From positions 2,583,501 to 2,647,500 of the forward strand of contig NZ_CP113088.1 of NCBI RefSeq assembly GCF_026625145.1: a stretch of 64,000 nt of DNA, in the 5' to 3' direction. Shown piece by piece: positions 9,515 through 20,486 of this stretch. The notes beneath the pieces are model-generated. The model made no database searches. It was not told where the DNA came from and saw only the letters and a program-made list of their open reading frames with translations. The position numbers and the translations under genes are program-made. The stretch's first letter is position 1. Every line of letters starts with the position of its first letter. Origin of the DNA: Lacinutrix neustonica (lineage in GTDB: Bacteria > Bacteroidota > Bacteroidia > Flavobacteriales > Flavobacteriaceae).

Positions 9515-9542
9515 AAACGCCTTTCTTTTTAGAAAGGCGTTT
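9515..9542. terminator. Bidirectional terminator between transglutaminase gene and rpmA
   Basis: The near-perfect hairpin AACGCCTTTCT / AGAAAGGCGTT, with A-tracts and T-tracts on both sides, lies between two convergent genes and can serve both. Confidence 0.85.
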
Positions 9543-9567
9543 GAAAATTATTTAGTATTGAAAATTC

Positions 9568-9828
9568 CTAAGCCTCAAAAGGCTCAATAGAAACATAAGA
9601 TTTGTCATCTCTTTTCTTAGTGAATTTTACTAGACCATCAACTCTAGCATGTAGCGTATGGTCTTTTCCTTGGTATACATTTTCACCTGGGTGGTGTGTA
9701 TTACCTCTTTGTCTTATGATAATGTTCCCAGCGATAGCTGCTTGACCACCAAATATCTTCACGCCTAAGCGTTTTGATTCTGATTCTCTACCGTTTTTAG
9801 AACTACCAACTCCTTTTTTATGAGCCAT
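9568..9828 (-). CDS. rpmA: 50S ribosomal protein bL27
   Basis: The product has 86 residues, the usual length. The N-terminus [20 protein letters not shown] and the middle block [19 protein letters not shown] are diagnostic of bL27, whose N-terminal arm reaches the peptidyl transferase centre. There is no N-terminal extension of the kind cleaved in Firmicutes. It is cotranscribed with rplU upstream (40 bp gap), the standard order. Confidence 0.98.
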   Translation of the reverse strand: MAHKKGVGSSKNGRESESKRLGVKIFGGQAAIAGNIIIRQRGNTHHPGENVYQGKDHTLHARVDGLVKFTKKRDDKSYVSIEPFEA

Positions 9829-9868
9829 TGTCTTAAGGTTTTATTTTGTTAATAATAAGGATAAGAAA

Positions 9869-10579
9869 TTACTTTCTTCCTCCGTCTAATTTTTCTTGTA
9901 AATCTTTTAGCTCATCCCATTTGCCATCTGCAGCTAATTTAGCTTGTTGTGGCCATGTATTAGCAACTAAATGTGCTAATCTAGAACTGGCTTCAGCTAA
10001 AATCGCTTCAATAGCCTCAGGCTTTGCTTTTGCCACTTTAGCAAAAGTATCTAAACCTGCATTAACCATGGCTTCTGCAGCTTTAGGACCAACACCTTCG
10101 ATTTTCTTCAAATCGTCAGCTTTTCCTGTCGCTTTTTTAGCAGCCGCTTTTGGCGCCGCTTTTTCAGCTTTAGGAGCAGTCGCTTTCGCTTCTACTTTTG
10201 GTTCAGCTTTTTTAGTTTCTTTTTTCGGAGCGGCTTTTTCAGCTTTCTTTTCAGATTTTTTTGCTCCTGAAGCTACAATGCTTTCAATTACGATTTCAGA
10301 TAAGGCTTGTCTGTGACCGTTTTTCACACGGTAACCTTTTCTTCTTTTCTTTTTGAAAACAATAACTTTATCACCTTGAAGGTGCTTTAAGACTTTTGCA
10401 CTTACTAGTGCTCCGCCTATAGCTGGGGCGCCTAAAGTAATATTGTCACCATCTGCAATTAAAAGAACGTTGTCGAAATCTACTTTCTTACCTTCTTCTG
10501 TTGCTAAACGGTTAACAAAAACTTTTTGGTCTTTTTCAACTTTAAATTGATGCCCTGCTATCTCTACAATTGCGTACAT
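9869..10579 (-). CDS. rplU: 50S ribosomal protein bL21 with C-terminal helix-hairpin-helix extension
   Basis: Residues 1-100 are a normal bL21 (MYAIVEIAGHQFKVEKDQKV, then the basic RRKGYRVKNGHRQ). Residues 105-155 are a Lys/Ala/Glu/Pro-rich linker. Residues 157-236 form a helix-hairpin-helix-like domain (DDLKKIEGVGPKAAEAMVNAG and AEASSRLAHLVANTWPQQA). Total length is 236, against about 105 for a plain bL21. This fusion is familiar from Flavobacteriia. The extension may bind rRNA or another nucleic acid, but that is inference. Confidence 0.95.
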   Translation of the reverse strand: MYAIVEIAGHQFKVEKDQKVFVNRLATEEGKKVDFDNVLLIADGDNITLGAPAIGGALVSAKVLKHLQGDKVIVFKKKRRKGYRVKNGHRQALSEIVIESIVASGAKKSEKKAEKAAPKKETKKAEPKVEAKATAPKAEKAAPKAAAKKATGKADDLKKIEGVGPKAAEAMVNAGLDTFAKVAKAKPEAIEAILAEASSRLAHLVANTWPQQAKLAADGKWDELKDLQEKLDGGRK

Positions 10580-10641
10580 AGCGTAACGTTTTTATTAATT
10601 AATTTGTACTAAATATTCACTTCCATGCTTGAAAGCGGATG

Positions 10642-10649
10642 CAAATATA
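10642..10649 (-). promoter_or_regulatory. Promoter box of rplU-rpmA
   Basis: CAAATATA, read on the minus strand as TATATTTG, fits TAnnTTTG. It lies 63 bp upstream of the rplU start, leaving room for a leader. Confidence 0.55.
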
Positions 10650-10741
10650 CTTCTAATTAATTAATCCACAAACGTTTTATATAGTATTACATGTTTTTTT
10701 GTGGAAAGACTTGAGTCATTCTAAAATAATACAACATATAT

Positions 10742-11233
10742 TTATGAGACTTTCTTTAGGTTAGTCTCTCTGTCTGTGCTTTCATTATTGTGTGGCATAT
10801 TGCCACTATTCTTAAAATATTGCATTCCAGTTAAAGTCAAGACAACAGTTGTTGAAAAGCCCATAATGGCGACCACAAAAACAACTAATCCAATACCTAC
10901 CTGGTAATCCCTCTCAAAAACGGTTAATAATTCTAAAAGAAAATCAGGGTTTATCTCGGTCGCATAGATGAGAAAAAATACAGTAAAAACTATGGTGGCT
11001 ATAAAACCCGAGAGAATGCCCACCGTAAAACCACTGGAATAAGAAAAGTTTTTACCCTTTTCTAATTTATGATAACGAATGGTTTCAAAAATACCAAAAC
11101 CTATTATAAGGCCATTACCTAAGCTAAAAATAGGATTGGTATGTAAATTAAATAGAGCTAGAAACAAAAAGAAAGCAATAAGCGAGGCGCTCATAACTAA
11201 TCCAAAACGTATGGGGAGTGTTATGTTTTTCAT
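10742..11233 (-). CDS. DUF4199-like four-helix membrane protein
   Basis: The product has 163 residues with four predicted transmembrane helices (about 7-27, 35-52, 72-92 and 108-132). The pattern ETIRYHKLEKGKNFSYSSGFTVG between helices 2 and 3 is characteristic of the DUF4199 family of Bacteroidota inner-membrane proteins. Function is unknown. It is transcribed alone, away from the M16 peptidase genes. Confidence 0.75.
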   Translation of the reverse strand: MKNITLPIRFGLVMSASLIAFFLFLALFNLHTNPIFSLGNGLIIGFGIFETIRYHKLEKGKNFSYSSGFTVGILSGFIATIVFTVFFLIYATEINPDFLLELLTVFERDYQVGIGLVVFVVAIMGFSTTVVLTLTGMQYFKNSGNMPHNNESTDRETNLKKVS

Positions 11234-11362
11234 ATTTATTTTTTTATAATTTTTAATTTTTGACCATCTAATAGATATAAAGTTCGTGAAAATATCCTAC
11301 AGAAAATATAAATCGATGTTAATTTTTAACAGTTCGGTAACTCAAAACTAGGATTCGATTAT

Positions 11363-11370
11363 TATTTTTG
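11363..11370 (+). promoter_or_regulatory. Promoter box of the M16 peptidase operon
   Basis: TATTTTTG matches TAnnTTTG and lies 67 bp before the ATG chosen at 11438. Confidence 0.5.
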
Positions 11371-11437
11371 TTAAAATTCTGTAACATTTTTAAATGGTTA
11401 TAGACCTATTATGATATTAATAAAAACGATCTCAAAA

Positions 11438-12759
11438 ATGAAAAAAAGTTTATTCTCGTTAACGGCTTTGCTTTTAGCTGGTTTTGCAGCGAATGCACAA
11501 GAAGTTAAATTTGAAGAGTATGATTTAAATAACGGTATGCACGTTATTTTACATCAAGACAAGACAGCCCCTGTAGTAACAACCTCCGTAATGTACCATG
11601 TTGGTGCAAAGGATGAACATCCAGAGCGTACAGGGATGGCTCACTTTTTTGAGCATCTTTTATTTGAAGGAACCGAAAATATAGCGCGTGGTGAGTGGTT
11701 TAATATTGTAACGTCTAATGGCGGAAGTAATAACGCAAACACGACAGACGATAGAACGTATTACTATGAAGTATTCCCTTCTAATAGTTTAGAACTGGGA
11801 TTATGGATGGAATCTGAGCGTTTAATGCATCCTATTATCAATCAAATTGGGGTGGATACTCAAAATGAAGTGGTAAAAGAGGAAAAGCGTTTACGTGTAG
11901 ATAACCAACCTTATGGGAAATTTATTGAAAATGTGAAGCTTAATATGTTTAAAAAGCATCCCTATAAAGGGACGACCATTGGTAAAATGGAGCATCTTGA
12001 TGCAGCCACATTAGAGGAGTTTCAAGCCTTCAATAAAAAATTCTATGTACCTAATAATGCGGTATTAGTGGTTGCTGGAGATTTTGATGTCGCGGCAACT
12101 AAAAAAATGATTGAAGATTATTTTGGTCCAATACCAAGAGGAGAAGCCATTGTTAGAAATTTTCCTAAAGAAGATCCTATTACAGAAACCATAAAAGCGC
12201 AGGCTTTTGACTCCAATATTCAAGTTCCCGCGATTGTTGCAGCATATAGAACACCTGCAATGACAGAGCGAGATGCCTATGTGCTAGATATGCTTTCAAG
12301 TTATTTAAGCGATGGAAAAACATCGAAACTCTATAAAAAACTAGTAGATGATGAAAAAAAAGCGCTACAAGTGGGTGCTTTTAGCCGAGTCAAGAAGATT
12401 ACGGAACGTATATATTATATGGCTTGCCATTAGGAGATAATTCTTTAGAAGACTTATTAGCTGGAATGGATGAGGAATTGGTTAAAGTTCAAAATCAATT
12501 AATCTCAGAAAGAGATTACCAAAAACTTCAAAATAAATTTGAAAACAACTTCGTAAATTCAAATTCAAGTGTGGCAGGTATTGCTAATTCTTTAGCACGC
12601 TACTATATGTTATATGATGATGTTAATTTAATCAATAATGAAATAGACATATATAGATCAATTACACGTGAAGAAATACAGGCCGTTGCTAAAAAGTATT
12701 TAAACCCTAACCAACGTTTAATTTTAGAGTACTTACCAACTAAAAAAGAGGAGAAATAA
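11438..12759 (+). CDS. M16 family zinc metallopeptidase, catalytic member (frameshifted)
   Basis: The start at 11438 gives a signal peptide MKKSLFSLTALLLAGFAANAQ. An upstream ATG at 11411 adds nine residues and is less likely. The inverted zinc motif HXXEH is present as HFFEH (about residue 65), with the downstream Glu in QNEVVKEEKR. A one-base deletion at 12385-12388 (CCGA for CCAGA) ends the first frame at 12433. Repair joins it to GLPLGDNSLEDL and gives 440 residues, normal for a single M16 unit. The second M16 gene starts one base after its stop, so the two probably act as a periplasmic heterodimer. Confidence 0.88.
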
Positions 12760-12760
12760 A

Positions 12761-14845
12761 ATGAAAATTCAAATGAAAAATATAGCAGCCATAATCGCAT
12801 TGTTATTTGTATCAATGGCAGCGACCGCCCAAATTGATAGATCAGTGCAACCTAAACCAGGTCCAGCCCCAGTAATAACACTTGAGCAACCTGGCGAGTT
12901 TTCGCTTAAAAACGGACTAAAAGTTTTAGTTGTTGAGAATCATAAATTACCAAGAGTATCCTATACGCTTACCATTGATAATAATCCCACTGTGGAAGGT
13001 GATATTGCTGGTGTTTCTAGTCTGTTAGGCGCTATGCTTGGAAACGGAACGACAAGTATACCCAAAGATGAATTTAATGAAGAAATCGATTTTCTCGGTG
13101 CTACTTTAAATTTTGGATCAAGTAGTGCTTACGGAAGTTCGCTAACAAAGTATTCCGAACGCATTTTGGAATTAATGGCAGATGCAGCCATGAATCCACT
13201 ATTGACCGAAGAAGAATTTCAAAAAGAAAAAGAAAAAGCTATAGAAAATTTAAAGTCCCAAGCCAAAAGCGTGGATGCTGTGGCGAGCCGTGTTGGTGGT
13301 GCTTTATCTTATGGTAAAAAACATCCTTATGGTGAGTTTATAACTGAAGAAACGCTAAACAATATCACTTTAGATAATGTGCGTGCATTCTATCAAAAAT
13401 TCTTTAATCCTAATAATGCTTATTTAGTGGTTGTTGGAGATATAGATTATAAAACGGTAGAAAAACAAGTTAAAAAATACTTCAATAAATGGAATAAGGG
13501 TATAGAGGTTACCAAAACGATTCCGGAGCCTTATAAAAATGTAAGTACAACAGAAATCGATTTTATCGATATGCCAAATGCGGTGCAGTCGAACCTTTCG
13601 GTTACTAGTAATGTGAAATTAAAAATGGGGGATCCTGACTATCATGCGGTTTTAATTGCAAACAAAATTTTAGGGGGTGGCTTTGGTTCTTATCTAAACA
13701 TGAATTTACGTGAAGAGCACGGTTATACTTATGGCGCACGTTCAAGTGTTGGCACAGATCGTTATGGAGCCTCTCGATTTAATGCTACTACAGCGGTAAG
13801 AAACGCAGTAACAGATAGTGCTGTGGTTGAGTCTTTAAAAGAAATCAAAAGAATTAAAGCTGAAAAGGTTTCTGCTGAAGATTTAAAAAACGCTAAGGCT
13901 AAATACGTTGGCGATTTTGTTTTGGCTCTAGAGCGGCCACAAACAATCGCTAACTATGCTTTAAACATCAAGTTAAACGAGTTGCCAAAAGACTTTTACA
14001 AAACGTATTTAACAAAAATTAATGCCGTAACCGTAGAAGATGTTGCGCGTGTTGCTAATAAGTACTTTACAGAGCAAAATGCGAGAGTAATTATTGTGGG
14101 TAAGGGAAGTGAAGTGATCTCTAATTTAGAGAAAACAGGGATTCCTATTAAGTATTTCGACGAATATGCCAATGAAGTAGATAAGCCAGTGTTTTCTAAG
14201 GCAATTCCAGCAGGAGTGACGGCTCAAACGGTTATAGATGATTATATAAAGGCCATTGGAGGTAAAGAGCAAGCAATGTCTGTGAAATCTACTTTTACAA
14301 CGGCGAGCATCAATGGTTTAGCACCATTTCCTTTAAAAGCTGAATTAAAAGCAATGGCTCCAAACAAAGAATCTATGGAAATGAGTGCCGAAGGTATGGG
14401 AACGCTAATGAAGCAGAAATGGAACGGGACATCCGGATATATGGAGCAACAAGGACAAAGAAAAGATATGTCTGAGAAAGAAATAGCAGATAAGATGGAT
14501 AGTCATCCAATTTTCCCGGAGTTATATTATGATGCTAAAAATGTAACCTTGGAAAGTATCGTCACTTTAGAGGGTGTAGATACTTACAAAGTAAAGATTA
14601 CTAAAAACGGGAAAGATTCATTTAGATATTATAATGTTGCATCCGGTTTGTTAATACGTTCAGAAAGTAAAACGGAAGCACAAGGTCAAGAAATGACGAC
14701 GGTTGCAGAGTTTTCAAACTATACAGAAGTAAACGGAATTAAATTCCCATACTCTATGAAAATAACAGCAGGGCCTCAAACCATTCCATTTGAGGTTTCA
14801 AGTGTAAAAATCAATGAGGGTGTAACAGAAGTAGACTTTAATTAA
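12761..14845 (+). CDS. M16 peptidase-like partner subunit with C-terminal extra domain
   Basis: The product has 694 residues with a signal peptide (cut near ATAQ). Residues 35-460 form an M16 fold with conserved RYGASRF and the LREEHGYTYGARS block near residue 330. The HXXEH zinc motif is absent: the matching position reads GAMLGNGT. It should therefore be the non-catalytic half of the pair. Residues 475-694 are an additional beta-rich domain (GGKEQAMSVKST to GVTEVDFN) resembling LolA/outer-membrane lipoprotein-sorting folds, a fusion common in Bacteroidota. It ends at a good terminator. Confidence 0.9.
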   Translation: MKIQMKNIAAIIALLFVSMAATAQIDRSVQPKPGPAPVITLEQPGEFSLKNGLKVLVVENHKLPRVSYTLTIDNNPTVEGDIAGVSSLLGAMLGNGTTSIPKDEFNEEIDFLGATLNFGSSSAYGSSLTKYSERILELMADAAMNPLLTEEEFQKEKEKAIENLKSQAKSVDAVASRVGGALSYGKKHPYGEFITEETLNNITLDNVRAFYQKFFNPNNAYLVVVGDIDYKTVEKQVKKYFNKWNKGIEVTKTIPEPYKNVSTTEIDFIDMPNAVQSNLSVTSNVKLKMGDPDYHAVLIANKILGGGFGSYLNMNLREEHGYTYGARSSVGTDRYGASRFNATTAVRNAVTDSAVVESLKEIKRIKAEKVSAEDLKNAKAKYVGDFVLALERPQTIANYALNIKLNELPKDFYKTYLTKINAVTVEDVARVANKYFTEQNARVIIVGKGSEVISNLEKTGIPIKYFDEYANEVDKPVFSKAIPAGVTAQTVIDDYIKAIGGKEQAMSVKSTFTTASINGLAPFPLKAELKAMAPNKESMEMSAEGMGTLMKQKWNGTSGYMEQQGQRKDMSEKEIADKMDSHPIFPELYYDAKNVTLESIVTLEGVDTYKVKITKNGKDSFRYYNVASGLLIRSESKTEAQGQEMTTVAEFSNYTEVNGIKFPYSMKITAGPQTIPFEVSSVKINEGVTEVDFN

Positions 14846-14864
14846 GTCACATTCCAATACCATT

Positions 14865-14898
14865 AAAAAATCCGAAGTCGAAAGATTTCGGATTTTTT
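14865..14898 (+). terminator. Terminator after the M16 pair
   Basis: The stem AAAAAATCCGAA (14865-14876) pairs with TTCGGATTTTTT (14887-14898). The symmetry also allows use by the convergent EamA gene. Confidence 0.8.
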
Positions 14899-14932
14899 AA
14901 TGCTTAAAAACTAAGGAGGTCTTTTTAAATCA

Positions 14933-15847
14933 TTAGTTATACTTAGTTTTTTCCTGTGATCTCGAAACGGGCTGTTTCTTCTTATTCGCCAACCAAACAC
15001 CAATAAGAATAATAAGTGTTGCAAAACCTTGAATCAAAGTGAATTTTTCACCATCTAGCAAGCCCCAGCTAAGGGCAACAATGGGCATGATATAGGTCAC
15101 TGAAGACGCAAAGACAGGTGTAGATAGTTGTACTAATTTATTAAAAAGCACTTTTGCCAGCGCTGTACCGAATAATGATAAAACAATAACGTACAAAATA
15201 GAAGTGCGAAATAACGAAGCGCTAAAATTTTCAGCAGAAAAAAAATCTGTAAAAAAGAGTATGGCAAGCGCAGGAATGATGATTGGTACATAATTACCAA
15301 CAGCAATAGTTAATGGTTTTACGTCTTGTAGATACCGTTTAATGATGTTTACATTCGCAGCATACATTACTGTTGATACAATCACAAAGCCAGCAAACAG
15401 ATAGTTCTGATTCGGATTCAATTCGGCACCTTTTAAAATTAAAATCGAAGTTCCAACAAAGCCAATAATAACCCCTAAAATCTGACGCTTTGTTGAGGTA
15501 ATTTTAAAAACGGCTAGTCCCATTAACACCGTATTTAATGGTACTAAAGAATTTAAAACCGAAACGACCGCACTATCAATTTCTGTCTCTGCAATAGCAA
15601 ATAAAAAAGCGGGAATAAAAGAGCCTAGAAACCCGTAAATGATAATCCACTTCCAATCCTTTTTTTTAATCGTTTTAATACGGTTAAAACCAACCGAAAA
15701 TAAAAACAAACCAGTAAAAAAAGTTCTTAAAGCACCTAATTGATAGGGTGTTAATCCTAATAATCCTTTTTTAATAAGAATAAAACTGGTGCCCCAAATG
15801 ACCGATAATATAAGTAAGTAAACCCATTTGGTATTGTTATTTGGCAT
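14933..15847 (-). CDS. EamA/DMT family permease (RhaT-like drug/metabolite exporter)
   Basis: The product has 304 residues with ten predicted transmembrane helices in two EamA repeats. The first repeat has SVIWGTSFILIKKGL at residues 14-28 and the ALRTFFTGLFL block. The second has TPVFASSVTYIMPIVALSWGLLDGE near residue 250. The substrate cannot be inferred. It is a single gene between terminators, with its 5' end facing the HMA lipoprotein gene. Confidence 0.9.
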   Translation of the reverse strand: MPNNNTKWVYLLILSVIWGTSFILIKKGLLGLTPYQLGALRTFFTGLFLFSVGFNRIKTIKKKDWKWIIIYGFLGSFIPAFLFAIAETEIDSAVVSVLNSLVPLNTVLMGLAVFKITSTKRQILGVIIGFVGTSILILKGAELNPNQNYLFAGFVIVSTVMYAANVNIIKRYLQDVKPLTIAVGNYVPIIIPALAILFFTDFFSAENFSASLFRTSILYVIVLSLFGTALAKVLFNKLVQLSTPVFASSVTYIMPIVALSWGLLDGEKFTLIQGFATLIILIGVWLANKKKQPVSRSQEKTKYN

Positions 15848-15906
15848 ATCACATCATTTAGCGGTGCAAAAATCGATTTTTTAAGAGAATAAACCGCTAT
15901 TATTGT

Positions 15907-15914
15907 TAGATTTG
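15907..15914 (+). promoter_or_regulatory. Promoter box of the HMA lipoprotein gene
   Basis: TAGATTTG matches TAnnTTTG and lies 33 bp before the ATG at 15948. Confidence 0.5.
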
Positions 15915-15947
15915 TAATCTATAATTCAATAATTAAAATTGATCAAC

Positions 15948-16548
15948 ATGAAGAACATAAAGAAGGTATTATTAGTTGCAATAATCGCAATGACTGCTTT
16001 TAGTTGTAAAAACGAAGCACAACCAGGAGATAATGACAGTGGAGACTGCCGTTGAAGAAACAGAATCAACTGTAGACGCGAATGCTACTTATGCAAAAGC
16101 AGAGTTTAAAATTGAAGGGATGACCTGCGCGATGGGTTGTGCAAAAACCATTGAGAATAAAATGGCTAAAATGGAAGGTGTAAAGTCTGCAAAAGTAGAT
16201 TTTGACCGTGAGTTAGCTATGGTAGAATATGATGAAGCTAAAGTAACGCCAGCAAGTTTAGAAGGAACGGTAACCAGTGTTGCAGATACTTATAAAGTAA
16301 AAGACATGAAAACAGTGGAGATGTTTTCTACAGTAACCTCTTGTACAATGGCGTGTTGTGAAGGCAAAACCGATGCTGAAAAAGCAGCTTGTACAATGGA
16401 TTGTTGTAAAAACAAATCAGAAGGAGAGAAAATGGCTTGCAAGGCAGATTGTAAAAAAGACTGTTGCAAAAACAAAACAGAGGCCGAAAAAGTAGCTTGT
16501 GCTAAAGATTGTAAGAAAGCATGTTGTGCTAAGGAAGTAAAGGCATAA
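15948..16548 (+). CDS. HMA-domain lipoprotein with cysteine-rich tail (frameshifted)
   Basis: The start at 15948 gives a lipoprotein signal MKNIKKVLLVAIIAMTAFSC with Cys at residue 20. A lesion at 16040-16042 (TGG where TCTGG restores frame) joins it to ETAVEETEST. Next comes a heavy-metal-associated domain (about 48-112) with the metal-binding loop MTCAMGCAKTIENKM. The last 67 residues hold 14 Cys in repeated blocks of the kind DCCKNKSEGEKMAC and DCKKDCCKN, which resemble a metallothionein. The repaired length is 200 residues. It probably binds Cu or Zn in the periplasm. The copper or zinc preference is not visible. Confidence 0.8.
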
Positions 16549-16569
16549 TATTTTCATGATATAATTTAT

Positions 16570-16602
16570 AAAAAGGTTTCGTTATACGAAACCTTTTTTT
16601 TG
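16570..16602 (+). terminator. Terminator after the HMA lipoprotein gene
   Basis: AAAAAGGTTTCGT and ACGAAACCTTTTTTT form a tight hairpin with a T-run, 22 bp after the stop. Confidence 0.85.
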
Positions 16603-16730
16603 TTTAGACTAAAGCGAGCCAGTTATTATCACGTGCTATTTTAAATAGCCAATACCTATGTATTACTTAAGAACAAACGCTTTAAAACTAGAAATTATAT
16701 TTAAAACAATACCATATCTTTTTTTTTTAA

Positions 16731-16738
16731 TACTTTTG
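16731..16738 (+). promoter_or_regulatory. Promoter box of the thiamine operon
   Basis: TACTTTTG matches TAnnTTTG and lies just upstream of the TPP riboswitch, so the transcript would begin with the aptamer. Confidence 0.55.
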
Positions 16739-16744
16739 TCTAGT

Positions 16745-16835
16745 AAACTTTAGGGGTGTTCTAAGTAGGTATATTTAGAACTGAGAAAAACCCTTTGAAC
16801 CTGATGCGGTTAGTACCGTCGAAGGGAAAAGTTGA
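16745..16835 (+). promoter_or_regulatory. TPP riboswitch (THI element) of the thi operon
   Basis: All conserved THI-box blocks are present in order: GGGGTG (about 16753), CTGAGA (16781), ACCCTTTGAACCTGAT (from 16790), GGTTAGTACC (from 16808) and GAAGGGA (16821). It binds thiamine diphosphate and should repress the downstream biosynthetic genes when thiamine is plentiful. The aptamer ends about 120 bp before thiS, space enough for an expression platform. I could not fold that platform with certainty. Confidence 0.95.
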
Positions 16836-16954
16836 ATGATTTATTGCAATATAAATCTGCAAATTTTCATTTGGATAGTCTTTTTCTAAAGGCTTTCTTC
16901 CTTTCAAAGTCATTAATGCCCTGTTGTTTACAGTATTAAAATACCACTGTAACT

Positions 16955-17158
16955 ATGATAACTATTGGCATTAACGATTCTCCCCTTAACATTGACTCCA
17001 ACTTTACTATTTTACAAGTATTGCAACAAATTAATGCGCCTTTGCAGGGTATTGCGGTGGCTGTAAATTCTGAGATTATTCTTCATGCGCATTGGGAAAC
17101 AGCAAAGTTACAGTCCGGAGACCAAGTGCTGGTCATTCAAGCCACTCAAGGCGGTTAA
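16955..17158 (+). CDS. thiS: Sulfur carrier protein ThiS
   Basis: The product has 67 residues, a small ubiquitin-like protein ending in the essential Gly-Gly (TQGG). The C-terminal glycine is adenylated by the ThiF-like enzyme at the end of this operon and converted to a thiocarboxylate that supplies sulfur to the thiazole made by ThiG. It is the first gene after the riboswitch. Confidence 0.95.
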   Translation: MITIGINDSPLNIDSNFTILQVLQQINAPLQGIAVAVNSEIILHAHWETAKLQSGDQVLVIQATQGG

Positions 17159-17191
17159 AGACAACAATTCCAAACCATTACTGATTTATAA

Positions 17192-19066
<1,875 letters not shown>

Positions 19067-19093
19067 CTAGTAATTTTAAAAAAATACTAATTT

Positions 19094-19695
19094 ATGATAG
19101 TACTTATCGCTCCGGAACAAGATGTCAAAGATGAAATATTAATTCTGAATCAGCTTTTTGAAGCTGGTTTAGAATATTATCATTTGCGAAAACCGGAAAA
19201 TAACTATCCGGAACACTGCGTGTATTTGAACCAAGTGGATTCAAAATATCACAACAGAATTGTTGTGCATTATTTTCATGAATTGATAAATGAATTCAAT
19301 TTAAAAGGGATTCATTTTCAAGAACAAAAAAGGAGAGATAACATCGATAATCCAGGTCAATACTTTAAAGGCTTGAATATGTTTGGCAAAACCATTAGCT
19401 CTTCGTTTCATGAACTAGAGGAGTTAGCGACTTGCGAGTTTGAATTTGATTACCATTTATTAAGTCCTATTTTTTCTTCCATATCTAAAAATGGATATGA
19501 AGGAAGAGGTTTCGATGTCAACCACATAGATAAGAGAATTATAGGTATGGGAGGAGTTACCACAAGCAATCTGGCTGAGTTTATAAAACTTGGATATAAA
19601 GGTGTTGGTGTTTTAGGGGGGTATGGAATAGCGCTACTCCAATATTAGATTTCAACACCATGAAAGACTATTTTTTGCAAAACAATAAAAGCTAA
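19094..19695 (+). CDS. ThiE/TenI-like thiamine phosphate synthase family protein (frameshifted)
   Basis: This is the first of two ThiE-type TIM barrels in the operon. YYHLRKPENN corresponds to the substrate loop, FDYHLLSPIFSSISKNGYEGRGF to the pyrophosphate loop and IGMGGVTTSNL to the phosphate-binding GG segment. The catalytic set is less canonical than in the second copy, so a TenI-like thiazole tautomerase role is plausible. A missing G in the G-run at about 19616-19621 shifts the frame. Repair reads VLGGVWNSATPILDF and ends at 19695 with 200 residues. The GTG of thiD follows at once. This lesion is not at the CCAGA motif. Confidence 0.8.
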
Positions 19696-20475
19696 GTGGA
19701 TACCCAGCAATACATACTAACGATAGCAGGTTTTGATCCTTCAGGTGGTGCCGGACTTACTGCCGATATAAAAACCTTTCAGGCTTTTGGTTTGTATGGC
19801 TTATCTGTATGTACAGCGGTGACTGTTCAAAATGACATCGATTTTAAAGCCGCTTATTGGGTGGGTCTTGAAGTTATTCTTCAGCAAATAGACACGTTAT
19901 TTGAACGCTTTACTATTGAAGTGGTGAAAATTGGAATTGTAAAAAATTCGGAAGCATTAGTTAGTATACTCGAGCAGTTATATCAATATAATCGAACGAT
20001 AAAAGTCGTTTTAGACCCTGTTTTAAAAGCAAGTGCAGGATATGATTTTCACAGTGAAGATGATCTTGGCGTACTGGATACTATTTTAGAGCGTATTTAT
20101 TTAATCACTCCAAATTATGAAGAGATACAAAGTTTGTATGCTGATAAGTCTATTAAAGAAACTATTGCGCACATCAGTAGCAAAACAAAGCTGTATTTAA
20201 AAGGAGGACATCGTGAGAATAGCTTAGGTTTAGATGAGCTATATTACAATAAAACAATGCAATTAAGCATGATGCCTAGTGAAACAGTCGTTTTTCCAAA
20301 ACATGGCAGTGGCTGTGTATTATCTTCAGCTTTAGCGAGTACGATCTTATTAGGATACCCCATTGAAGCCGCAGCACTGCAAAGTAAAAAATATATCGAA
20401 CAGTTTTTAAGTTCAAACAAAACGCTTTTAGGAGATCATTTCCCATTATCTTCAGCGTATAAAACAAGTAAATAA
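19696..20475 (+). CDS. thiD: Hydroxymethylpyrimidine/phosphomethylpyrimidine kinase ThiD
   Basis: The product has 259 residues. The N-terminus LTIAGFDPSGGAGLTADIKTF is diagnostic, and GSGCVLSSALAS near residue 200 carries the anion hole and catalytic position of the ribokinase-like fold (Cys in place of the usual Asp neighbour is common in ThiD). It phosphorylates HMP and HMP-P to HMP-PP. The start is GTG, directly after the preceding stop, indicating translational coupling. Confidence 0.95.
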   Translation: MDTQQYILTIAGFDPSGGAGLTADIKTFQAFGLYGLSVCTAVTVQNDIDFKAAYWVGLEVILQQIDTLFERFTIEVVKIGIVKNSEALVSILEQLYQYNRTIKVVLDPVLKASAGYDFHSEDDLGVLDTILERIYLITPNYEEIQSLYADKSIKETIAHISSKTKLYLKGGHRENSLGLDELYYNKTMQLSMMPSETVVFPKHGSGCVLSSALASTILLGYPIEAAALQSKKYIEQFLSSNKTLLGDHFPLSSAYKTSK

Positions 20476-20486
20476 TATAAAGCAAG

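Noticed and set aside
9846-10316. Open frame on the plus strand opposite rplU
   Set aside because: Composed of Ala/Ser/Phe from the Lys/Ala-rich L21 linker read in reverse; no start signal.
19616-19621. CCAGA-type lesion in the TenI-like gene
   Set aside because: This lesion is a missing G in a G-run with no CCAGA-type site; ordinary homopolymer error. The same is true of the A-run in arfB near 47070.
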